A DNA stretch of 64,000 nt from Variovorax sp. SG517 (GTDB taxonomy: Bacteria; Pseudomonadota; Gammaproteobacteria; Burkholderiales; Burkholderiaceae_C). The position numbers and the translations under genes were made by a program. Every line of letters begins with the position of its first letter. The first letter of the stretch is position 1. A model generated the notes under the pieces. That model did not search any database, was not told the DNA's origin, and saw only the letters and a program-made list of their open reading frames with translations. The stretch spans positions 186,001 to 250,000 of the forward strand of contig NZ_JABMJG010000001.1 of NCBI RefSeq assembly GCF_013376045.1, written 5' to 3'. This document shows positions 50,697-57,686 of the stretch, one piece after another.

Positions 50697-52217
50697 TTAT
50701 TCCTGCGGTTCGAGCGCCACCGGAGCCGCCGGAACACCCTTCTTCCGAGCCTGCAGGACGAAGGAAACGACCTGCCAGGCGACGAAGATCGCGATCAGGC
50801 CCAGCAGCGTTCCGCTGATCGGGCGGCTGACGAAGGTGCCGAAGCTGCCGCGGCTCAGCAGCATCGCGCGGCGGAAGTTCTCTTCAAGCATCGGGCCGAG
50901 GATGAAGCCGAGCATCAGCGGCGCCGCGTCCAGCTCGAGGCGCATGAACATGTAGCCCATGAAGCCGAAGGCCGCGGTGATGAACACGTCTTCCAGGTTG
51001 TTGTTCACGCTGTAGGTGCCGATGCAGCAGAAGAACAGGATCGACGGGAACAGCACGGCGTACGGAATCTTGAACACCGACAGCCAGTAGCGCACCAGCG
51101 GCACGTTCAGCACGAGCAGGAAGACGTTGCCGATCCACATGCTGGCGACCAGGCCCCAGAACAGATCGGGATGGCTGCCGATCATGTTCGGTCCAGGCTG
51201 GATGCCCTTGATGATGAAGGCGGCCAGCATCAGCGCCATGACGGCGTTCTCCGGAATGCCGATGCTCATCAGCGGAATGAAGCTGGTGCGCGCTGCAGCT
51301 TCGTCGGCGGCAGCCTGTCCGGCCACGCCTTCGATGCAGCCGGTGCCGATCTCGTCCTTGTATTTGCTGACCTTCTTGTCGATCGCGTAGGCCGCGAACT
51401 GTGCAATGGTCGGGCCGCCGCCGGGCAGGATGCCCAGGAAGGAACCGATCACGCTGCCACGCAGTGCGCTGGGAATGATCCGCTTGAACTCAGCCCAGGT
51501 GGGAATCAGGTTGATCTTGCCGTTGAAAGGCGAGCGCTCCTCGCGCGAGTCGAGGTTCTTGGTGATCTCGGCAATGCCGAAGCAGCCCAGCGCAATGCTC
51601 ACGATGCCGACGCCGTCCACCAGGAAAGGCAGGTCGAGGGTGAAGCGCTGCATGCCGCTGTTCACGTCGGTGCCGATGGTGCCGAGCAGCACGCCGATCA
51701 TGCACATGGCCAGGCCGTTGAGCAGGCTGCCCGTGGTGACGAAGCTCACGCAAACGAAACCCACCAGCATCATCGCGACGTAGTCGGCGGGGCCGAACAG
51801 GAAGGCGACCTCGCCGAGCACCGGTGCCAGGAACGTCAGCACCAGGATGGCGACCGTACCGCCGATGAAGCTGGAGAAGCCCGCCGTGAACAGCGCCAGC
51901 CCCGTCTGCCCCTTGAGCGTCATGGCGTACCCGTCGATACAGGCCACGATGCTGCTGGCATGCGGGATCTTCATGGTGATGGCGCTCACGCTGTCGCCGT
52001 ACTGCGCACCGTAGTAGATGCCGGCCAGCATGATGAGCGCGCCGGTCGTGGGAATGGAATACGTCAGCGGCAGCAGCAGGCTGATGGTGGCCAGAGGGCC
52101 CAGGCCGGGCAGCAGGCCGACCAGTGTGCCCACGGTGCAGCCAATGGCGCAGAACATCAGGTTCTGCCAAGTCAGGGCGTGCGAAAAACCGAACGCCAGG
52201 TTGTTCAGGACTTCCAT
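50697..52217 (-). CDS. tctA: Tripartite tricarboxylate transporter, large permease subunit
   Basis: The 506-residue protein has about twelve membrane helices and the TctA motifs GTLVGLLPGLGPLATISLLLP at the N-terminus and its inverted counterpart GSFLGILPGGGPTIAQFAAY in the middle, which form the substrate site. It also has ISIGIPENAVMALMLAA-type helices. It imports a carboxylate, driven by an ion gradient, with a periplasmic TctC binding protein. The ribosome-binding site GAGGAGA is clear. It follows tctB by 10 bases. No tctC is in the window, so the binding protein must be supplied from elsewhere. Confidence 0.95.
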   Translation of the reverse strand: MEVLNNLAFGFSHALTWQNLMFCAIGCTVGTLVGLLPGLGPLATISLLLPLTYSIPTTGALIMLAGIYYGAQYGDSVSAITMKIPHASSIVACIDGYAMTLKGQTGLALFTAGFSSFIGGTVAILVLTFLAPVLGEVAFLFGPADYVAMMLVGFVCVSFVTTGSLLNGLAMCMIGVLLGTIGTDVNSGMQRFTLDLPFLVDGVGIVSIALGCFGIAEITKNLDSREERSPFNGKINLIPTWAEFKRIIPSALRGSVIGSFLGILPGGGPTIAQFAAYAIDKKVSKYKDEIGTGCIEGVAGQAAADEAAARTSFIPLMSIGIPENAVMALMLAAFIIKGIQPGPNMIGSHPDLFWGLVASMWIGNVFLLVLNVPLVRYWLSVFKIPYAVLFPSILFFCCIGTYSVNNNLEDVFITAAFGFMGYMFMRLELDAAPLMLGFILGPMLEENFRRAMLLSRGSFGTFVSRPISGTLLGLIAIFVAWQVVSFVLQARKKGVPAAPVALEPQE

Positions 52218-52227
52218 CGTCGTCTCC

Positions 52228-52650
52228 TCAGTACAGCGGCAGGTTCAGGCCGAGGAGCTTCTGGAGGGCCAGCGCCATCACGATCAGGCCCGCGGAGACC
52301 TTGACGTTGCGCACCCACGAGTACGAAGTGCCGGCGAACGCCGAACAGAACACCATGAAGACGATGCCGGCGATCATGTTCAGGAAGGTGGAGATCAGCG
52401 CGAACCCGCAGAGGCTTGCGAGGATGAGCGAGATGTTCTTGTAGTTGAAATCCAGCCGCACCGGCGCGACGAAGAACGACCGGATCACGGTCGACACGGC
52501 GATCACCAGCAGCATGGCGCTGACGAGCGCGGGGAACAGTCCCGGCCCCGCGCGGCTCAGGTCTCCAATGGGGTAGCGAAGCGCAGTGAGGCCGAAGGCC
52601 AGCGCGATTGCCATGAGGAAGAGTCCCCTGACAAGATTTCTGTTTCTCAT
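52228..52650 (-). CDS. tctB: Tripartite tricarboxylate transporter, small permease subunit
   Basis: The 140-residue protein has four hydrophobic helices, the size and pattern of TctB: RGLFLMAIALAFGLTALRYPIG, then GPGLFPALVSAMLLVIA with the conserved GP.FP turn. The frame is open to 52899, but ATG 52650 gives the normal length and has GGGAACGT upstream. It is the first gene of the tctB-tctA operon. Confidence 0.9.
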   Translation of the reverse strand: MRNRNLVRGLFLMAIALAFGLTALRYPIGDLSRAGPGLFPALVSAMLLVIAVSTVIRSFFVAPVRLDFNYKNISLILASLCGFALISTFLNMIAGIVFMVFCSAFAGTSYSWVRNVKVSAGLIVMALALQKLLGLNLPLY

Positions 52651-52982
52651 ACGTTCCCGATGTACTGGGTAGTTGAATGCCACCGGAGCGAGTGAATCCG
52701 CCCGGTCCCGTCTCCATCCGGATGGGAATCCGGACGATGCGATGCTCTTGGGGCTAGCTGATCGCTGTCTGACGAAGGCGTGAGGGGAACTACGTACCCA
52801 TCGCGCGGGCCGGCCGCGCGAGGCGCCGGCGCCCGGGCGCGGGTTGAGCAAGGAGCCGCGGGCGCATGAAGCGGGGCGCGTGCAGACAAGGGTTTTCACC
52901 TATCTCGCGGCGTGTCGATTCTCCTCACGCTCGCCCGACGTGCTGCTGAGGGTCATCCTCGGTTCTTCAGGAGTAATCAACC
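52651..52982. other. Divergent promoter region between tctB and the SRPBCC gene
   Basis: No gene is visible where a tctC might be expected. A perfect 12-bp palindrome CCATCCGGATGG lies at 52714-52725, about 65 bases before tctB, and may be an operator. GC-rich inverted repeats occur near 52800-52850. Confidence 0.4.
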
Positions 52983-53471
52983 ATGGCTACCCACACCCAC
53001 ACCAATACCAATACCAATACCAATACCAATACCAATACCGTCCGCCTGCACCGCGTCCTGCGCGCCCCGCCGGAGCGCATCTATCGCGCATTCACCCAGC
53101 CCGGCGCCTTCGAACGCTGGCTGCCCCCGTTCGGCTACACCGGCAAGGTCCACGCGATGGAGCCGGTGGTGGGCGGCGCCTGGCGCATGTCCTTCACCAA
53201 CTTCGGCACCGGCCACAGCCACTCGTTCGGCGGCAAGTACCTGGAGCTCGTTCCACACAGCCGCATCGCCTACGACGCGAGCTTCGACGACCCCAACCTT
53301 CCGGGCACCATGAAGACGACCGTGAGCCTGACGGCGGTGTCCTGCGGCACGGACGTCTCGATCGTGCAGGAAGGCATTCCCGCCGTGATTCCCGCCGAGA
53401 TGTGCTACCTGGGCTGGCAGGAGTCGCTGGTCTCGCTGGCCCAGCTGGTCGAGCCGAACATCCCGGACTGA
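52983..53471 (+). CDS. SRPBCC/AHSA1 family protein with a Thr-Asn repeat tail
   Basis: The 162-residue protein has an SRPBCC (START-like) fold of the AHSA1 type: VLRAPPERIYRAFTQPGAFERWLPP, the aromatic/Gly strand VGGAWRMSF, and LVPHSRIAYDASFDDP. Such proteins bind hydrophobic ligands or act as co-chaperones; the ligand is unknown. The N-terminus is odd: a (Thr-Asn)n tail of about 18 residues encoded by a tandem hexamer (53001-53036) precedes the fold. The ATG at 52983 has AGGAGTAATCAACC before it. Confidence 0.88.
   Translation: MATHTHTNTNTNTNTNTNTVRLHRVLRAPPERIYRAFTQPGAFERWLPPFGYTGKVHAMEPVVGGAWRMSFTNFGTGHSHSFGGKYLELVPHSRIAYDASFDDPNLPGTMKTTVSLTAVSCGTDVSIVQEGIPAVIPAEMCYLGWQESLVSLAQLVEPNIPD
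53001..53036 (+). repeat. Hexanucleotide tandem repeat (ACCAAT)x6
   Basis: Six perfect ACCAAT units encode Thr-Asn pairs at codons 7-18 of the SRPBCC gene. Because the unit is two codons, slippage would change the tail length without shifting the frame. Confidence 0.95.
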
Positions 53472-53596
53472 GCCCTGCGGGGCTTCGCTCCGGCACCAGA
53501 TACCAATCCCCCTGAAGGCGGCTCAGCGCCGCCGTCCTCCCGGCCCACGCCCGGGAATACCCTCTGACGCCTCCCTGTTCGCCTTGCCTACATTTC

Positions 53597-53630
53597 TTGC
53601 ATGCAAGAGATGGCATTGCTTGCATGCAAA
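53597..53630. promoter_or_regulatory. Two palindromic operators before dctA
   Basis: CTTGCATGCAAG (53597-53608; 14 bp when the outer T and A are counted) and TTGCATGCAA (53621-53630) lie with centres 23 bases apart, just over two helical turns, 35-68 bases before dctA. Two dimers could bind the same face of the helix. The GntR gene downstream of dctA is the natural candidate for the regulator. Confidence 0.7.
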
Positions 53631-53664
53631 TCCAAGCACGACAGATAGACAGACAGGAGACTCC

Positions 53665-55017
53665 ATGCCCCGCTTCGCCAAATCGCTGTTCGGACAGGTG
53701 GTCATCGCGCTGGTGCTCGGCGTGCTCGCGGGGCTTCTTGCGCCCGAGTACGCCGTCAAGCTCAAGCCGCTCGGTGACGGTTTCATCAAGCTGATCAAGA
53801 TGATCATCCCGGTGCTGGTGTTCTGCGTGGTGGTGCACGGCATCGCCGGCGCGGGAGACCTGAAGCGCGTGGGCCGGGTGGGCGTGAAGTCGCTCATCTA
53901 CTTCGAGGTGCTGACCACCATCGCGCTGGCCATGGGCCTGGTGCTGGCCTTCGTGTTCCAGCCGGGCGCGGGCATGAACGTCGATCCGTCGAAGCTCGAC
54001 CCGGCCGCGATGAGCGCCTATGCCTCGAACGCCGACAAGCTCACGAGCGGCGGCACGGTCGAGTTCCTGATGAAGCTGATCCCCACGACGGTGGTGAACG
54101 CCTTCGCCACCGGCGACGTGCTGCAGGTGCTGCTGTTCGCGGTGCTCTTCGGCTGCGCGCTCACGCTGCTGGGCGAGCGCGGCAAGCCGGTGGCCGTGGT
54201 GGTGGACGCGCTCTCGCTGGTGCTCTTCAAGATCATGGGCATCATCATCAAGCTGGCGCCGCTGGGCGTGCTGGGCGCGATTGCGTTCACGGTGGGCCAG
54301 TACGGCATCGGCTCGCTCAAGCAGCTGGGCATGCTGGTGGCGCTCTTCTACGGCGCGGTGCTGGTCTTCGTGTTCGTGGTGCTGGGGGTGGTGATGCGCA
54401 TGTCGGGCTTCAGCCTGATCAAGCTGCTGCGCTACCTGCGCGAGGAGCTCACCATCGTCTTCGCCACCACCTCTTCCGACAGCGTGCTGCCGCAGGTCAT
54501 GGCCAAGCTGCGCCGCATGGGCATCCGCGATTCGACGGTGGGCCTTGTCATTCCCACCGGCTACTCGTTCAACCTCGACGCGTTCTCGATCTACATCACG
54601 CTGGCGGCCGTGTTCATCGCACAGGCCACCAACACGCCGATCTCGATGGCCGACCTGCTGACGATCCTGGCGATCGCGCTGGTCACCTCCAAGGGCGCGC
54701 ACGGCGTGCCGGGCTCGGCCATCGTGGTGCTGGCGGCCACGCTGCACGCCATTCCGGCGATTCCCGCCATCGGGCTGGTGCTGGTGCTGTCGGTCGACTG
54801 GTTCATGGGCATCGCCCGCGCGCTGGGCAACCTGATCGGCAACTGCGTCGCGACCGTGGCCATCGCCGCATGGGAAGGCGACATCGACCGCGAACGGGCC
54901 CATGCGGTGCTCGACGGCACCTACTCGCCCGACGACGAGCCGCTGGCCGAGGCTGAGGGCGACGGCGTGGTGAGCACCACGGCCACCGCCACCGCCTCCG
55001 CATCGCGCGCCCACTGA
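53665..55017 (+). CDS. dctA: C4-dicarboxylate:cation symporter
   Basis: The 450-residue membrane protein is of the DAACS/glutamate transporter fold with eight helices and two hairpins. It has the first hairpin ATTSSDSVLPQVM (Ser-rich tip), GYSFNLDAFSIYITLAAVFIAQATN in helix 7, and VPGSAIVVLAATL in the second hairpin, as in DctA. It takes up succinate, fumarate or malate with protons or sodium. The frame is open to 53584, but ATG 53665 with CAGGAGACTCC gives the family N-terminus. Two TTGCATGCAA palindromes precede it, and a GntR regulator follows 23 bases later. Confidence 0.93.
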   Translation: MPRFAKSLFGQVVIALVLGVLAGLLAPEYAVKLKPLGDGFIKLIKMIIPVLVFCVVVHGIAGAGDLKRVGRVGVKSLIYFEVLTTIALAMGLVLAFVFQPGAGMNVDPSKLDPAAMSAYASNADKLTSGGTVEFLMKLIPTTVVNAFATGDVLQVLLFAVLFGCALTLLGERGKPVAVVVDALSLVLFKIMGIIIKLAPLGVLGAIAFTVGQYGIGSLKQLGMLVALFYGAVLVFVFVVLGVVMRMSGFSLIKLLRYLREELTIVFATTSSDSVLPQVMAKLRRMGIRDSTVGLVIPTGYSFNLDAFSIYITLAAVFIAQATNTPISMADLLTILAIALVTSKGAHGVPGSAIVVLAATLHAIPAIPAIGLVLVLSVDWFMGIARALGNLIGNCVATVAIAAWEGDIDRERAHAVLDGTYSPDDEPLAEAEGDGVVSTTATATASASRAH

Positions 55018-55040
55018 ACAGGGAACAGAAGAGAAAAAAC

Positions 55041-55745
55041 ATGCCTGCCGACGTCAGCCCCACCGTCATCGCCGAACGCGTCGTCGAGGCCATCCTCGCG
55101 CAGAAACTCGCGCCGGGCGAACGGCTCGGCGAGCAGGCGCTGGCCGAGAACTTCTCGGTGAGCCGCACGATGGTGCGCGAGGCGCTGATGCAGCTGCAGG
55201 CGCGCGGTTTCGTCGAAGTGCAGTCGCGCCGCGGCTGGTACGTGGTGGAGCCTTCGGCCGAGGAAGCGCGCGACGCCTTCTCGGCGCGGCGCATCGTCGA
55301 AGCCGGCATCCTGGAGGCCAGCGAAGGCCGGCCGCTCGCGAAGGTGATCCGCAAGCTGCGCGACCATATCGCCGACGAGCAGCGCGCCATCGAGGGCGCC
55401 GATGCAGCGACACGCGCCTTCCTGCTGGCCGACTTTCATGTCTGCCTGGCCGAGCAGATGGGGCACCAACTGCTCGTCGACGTGCTGCGCGACCTCACGG
55501 CTCGCACCACGCTGGCAGCCACGCTCTACCAGTCGAAGCACGAGGCCGGGCAGTCTTGTGCGGAGCATGGCGCGATCGTGGCGGCGCTGGAGGCTGGGGA
55601 TACGGCCGGGGCGCGGCGGCTGATGCTGGAGCACATCGGCAATGTCGAGCTTGCGCTGGAAGTAGATGCTGCGGCGGAGCCGGATGCGACCAGCAGGCTC
55701 AAGGCCACGCTGGCGCCTGTGGCGTTGCCGCGCGCGCGGCGCTGA
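55041..55745 (+). CDS. GntR family transcriptional regulator (FCD type) linked to dctA
   Basis: The 234-residue protein has a winged helix (about 8-75; LAENFSVSRTMVREALMQL) and an FCD domain (about 85-215) with ADFHVCLAEQMGHQ and the late EHGAIVAALEAGD segment. It starts 23 bases after dctA and is most likely cotranscribed with it. A regulator encoded with its transporter usually controls that promoter, so the paired palindromes at 53597-53630 are its probable sites; the ligand is then likely a C4-dicarboxylate or a relative. Confidence 0.9.
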   Translation: MPADVSPTVIAERVVEAILAQKLAPGERLGEQALAENFSVSRTMVREALMQLQARGFVEVQSRRGWYVVEPSAEEARDAFSARRIVEAGILEASEGRPLAKVIRKLRDHIADEQRAIEGADAATRAFLLADFHVCLAEQMGHQLLVDVLRDLTARTTLAATLYQSKHEAGQSCAEHGAIVAALEAGDTAGARRLMLEHIGNVELALEVDAAAEPDATSRLKATLAPVALPRARR

Positions 55746-55862
55746 GGGTCGCGGGGGCTTGTGCCGTCGCAACGCTGGTGCAGTTGATACCGCCGTCTGG
55801 CTTGCAGTGATCCGTGCCCCCTCGGGCAATGCGCCTTTGGTGATCCGTCACTCCATGGGAGC

Positions 55863-55941
55863 ATCAATCAGATACACGCCCGCCGAAGCGATTGGGTGGT
55901 GATGGCCTGGGCTTCCCGCAACGGAATTGAACTTCGGATTT
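55863..55941 (-). repeat. Degenerate copy of the spacer downstream of the immunity gene
   Basis: This stretch aligns, with small gaps, to 57210-57290, the spacer just past the stop of the 57291 gene (shared patches include GATGxCxTGGxCTTC and ATTxCTATTGxCTGAC-like segments). The duplication that made the remnant at 55942 therefore carried about 80 bases of flanking DNA with it. Confidence 0.6.
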
Positions 55942-56091
55942 CTATTGTCTGACGTGGATGCCATGTGGTCCGACGGTACCAACAAACTGCACATCCGAAC
56001 CGAGTCTCCTAGCTATGGCTACTCGTGTATGTCGAATTCCAGGCGGGTTGATTGCGGAAACCACCTCCACATTAGAGCCGAGTCGCACCAT
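55942..56091 (-). pseudogene. Doubled remnant of the Rhs immunity gene tail
   Basis: Read on the minus strand from an ATG at 56091 to TAG at 55942, a 49-codon frame contains two successive versions of the C-terminal tail of the putative immunity protein. They are RLGSNVEVVSAINPPGI and then RRLGSDVQFVGTVGPHGI followed by HVRQ. The intact gene at 57291 ends NFGSDVELVDAIGPHGIDVRQ-like and stops at the same place. The two tails are in frame with each other, so this looks like serial partial duplications that kept only the 3-prime end. Confidence 0.7.
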
Positions 56092-56099
56092 GGAGGCGG

Positions 56100-56192
56100 T
56101 TGCTCTATGAGCCCCGTTCGATTCATCTTCGTCATGCCGCGCTGAATCGCATCGAGTTGATTGACGTTACCAATGAATCGGGTCCATTTGGA
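56100..56192 (-). pseudogene. Displaced remnant of the Rhs toxin tip
   Basis: The minus-strand frame reads WTRFIGNVNQLDAIQRGMTK then MNRTG. The intact Rhs C-terminus has STRFLSNVDQLDAIQRANQE followed by MDKTG, so 16 of the 23 residues from TRF to TG agree. It is closed upstream by a stop and downstream by a frame change, so it is not functional. It lies just upstream, in the direction of transcription, of the doubled immunity-tail remnant, which repeats the toxin-then-immunity order of the intact locus. Confidence 0.7.
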
Positions 56193-56289
56193 ACAGCAGG
56201 AGCACGGCTACATTCCAGCCAAATCTATCGAAATTCTCTATCAATTCGATGCCTCGCAAATAAGAGGATCAAATTTCTTAAGACGGAGG

Positions 56290-56568
56290 TTAAGCGAAAA
56301 TTCCATTTTCGAAATGCATATGCTCTTGCATCGCACTCGAAAACTTCCCCACAAACTCCGGCGCCGAATCTCTTTGCGATCTGACTTTGAAGTTACCACT
56401 CTCGATCGCCCATTCATATACCGAAATACCCACCGGATACCTTGTCAAGACGCCTGTTAATTCATACTTCCTTATCCATTCAAAGGCATCTTCCTTGACC
56501 GCAAAAACTGCAGAAGGGAATTTTGCATTTACGCCACTAAAAACCCAAACCTCCCTAATATCCGCCAT
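56290..56568 (-). CDS. Small DUF7710-like protein, possible immunity or accessory gene
   Basis: The 92-residue protein has the pattern REVWVFSGVNAKFPSAVF, then a helix DAFEWIRKYELTGVLTRYPV and VYEWAIESGNF. I recall this arrangement from proteins labelled DUF7710, often found near polymorphic toxins. ATG 56568 is chosen because AAGGA lies 6 bases upstream; a second ATG two codons earlier is possible. It sits on the Rhs strand between an intact immunity-like gene and the toxin remnant. The region is much AT-richer than the window average. Confidence 0.65.
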   Translation of the reverse strand: MADIREVWVFSGVNAKFPSAVFAVKEDAFEWIRKYELTGVLTRYPVGISVYEWAIESGNFKVRSQRDSAPEFVGKFSSAMQEHMHFENGIFA

Positions 56569-56776
56569 ATACATTCCTTGGATAAACTACCTCGCCCATG
56601 CGTTCGTCGGATTTTTTCGACAGATGATCTTAGCCTAGCCTTATTGCCTTGGATAAGGTCAGTCATTGGGTGACTGCGAACTCTTCGACCTCATTAGCTG
56701 GATCTTTTTTTCACCCAATCTGAACATACAACCCTTCTATCCCCTCTTAAATCAGAGCTGCTGACCTTCACCACGA

Positions 56777-57160
56777 TTAAGTGCGAGTGTCGATGCTGTG
56801 ACGTCCATAGACTACCTCCACATCGGAACCCAAGCCCCTTGGCGACGGCATATGGCCCGTAAGCTTTTCGTAAAGCGATCGCAAGTAGCCCGGCTTGTCT
56901 TCCACTTCATCTAGAGGTACCTCATGAGGCACCACTGCGCGCCAGTACTTTTCGATATTGCCCGACGACAGGATGAATTCGATCGCATCCAGCACTCGTT
57001 TTCGGCTCTCCGGTCCGAAACGGTGGAAATCGGCCTCCATCGCATCAAACAGCTTGGCACGGCAGCCTGCATCGTTGATATAGAAATCATCCAGCTCGTC
57101 ATCGCTCATGACGTGCAAGCAGTAGTTCAGCTTGGAGATGTAGTCAGGGAAAATTTGCAT
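56777..57160 (-). CDS. Putative immunity protein, second copy
   Basis: The 127-residue acidic protein begins MQIFPDYISKLNYCLHVMS and aligns along its whole length with the 57291 product (shared blocks: DFYINDxxCRAxLFDAM, RFGPxSxxRVLxAIEFILSS, VVPHxVPLDEVEDKxGYLR). ATG 57160 has a GAGGAGGGG ribosome-binding site; the frame extends 4 codons further. The C-terminus diverges at the HSIDTRT end. It is probably a diversified duplicate protecting against a related toxin tip. I do not know the family name. Confidence 0.8.
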   Translation of the reverse strand: MQIFPDYISKLNYCLHVMSDDELDDFYINDAGCRAKLFDAMEADFHRFGPESRKRVLDAIEFILSSGNIEKYWRAVVPHEVPLDEVEDKPGYLRSLYEKLTGHMPSPRGLGSDVEVVYGRHSIDTRT

Positions 57161-57290
57161 GCCCCTCCTCAAGCGGATCGCTCCATTGAGTCAGCTTCCT
57201 TCGGTTGCACTCAGATAAAAACCCGCCAAATTGATTGGTCCGGGCAGTGATGACTTGGACTTCGCTCAACTGAATTTACGGTCTGGATTT

Positions 57291-57683
57291 TTATTGCCTG
57301 ACATCGATGCCATGCGGTCCGATGGCATCGACCAACTCCACATCCGAGCCGAAGTTTCTTGGCTGCGGCTCACGCCCCGCCAATTTCTCGTAGAGCTCGC
57401 GCAAATAGCCCGACTTGTCCTCGACCTCATCAAGCGGCACAGCATGTGGCACTACGTATCCCCAAAGCTTGTCGATCTGACCCGACGACAGGATGAACTC
57501 AATTGCCTCCAAGACTCGCTGCTTGCTCAGGGGACCGAAGCGGTCGAAGTCAAGCTTCATCGCGTCAAATAGCCTAGCGCGGCAATCAGAATCATTGATA
57601 TAGAAATCGGCCAAATCGTCGTCGCTCATGGATCCCAGGTAGTAGTCCAGTTCGCGAATGTAGTCAGGGAATATTTGCTTCAT
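57291..57683 (-). CDS. Putative immunity protein of the Rhs toxin
   Basis: The 130-residue acidic protein (MKQIFPDYIRELDYYLGSMS at the start) begins 3 bases after the rhs stop, so the two are translationally coupled. A small acidic protein directly after an Rhs toxin tip is nearly always its cognate immunity protein, which binds and neutralises the tip. It is helical, with no membrane segment, which suits a cytoplasmic toxin target. A homologue follows at 56777 and a doubled tail remnant lies at 55942. The function is inferred from position; I recognise no named immunity family. Confidence 0.8.
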   Translation of the reverse strand: MKQIFPDYIRELDYYLGSMSDDDLADFYINDSDCRARLFDAMKLDFDRFGPLSKQRVLEAIEFILSSGQIDKLWGYVVPHAVPLDEVEDKSGYLRELYEKLAGREPQPRNFGSDVELVDAIGPHGIDVRQ

Positions 57684-57686
57684 ATA

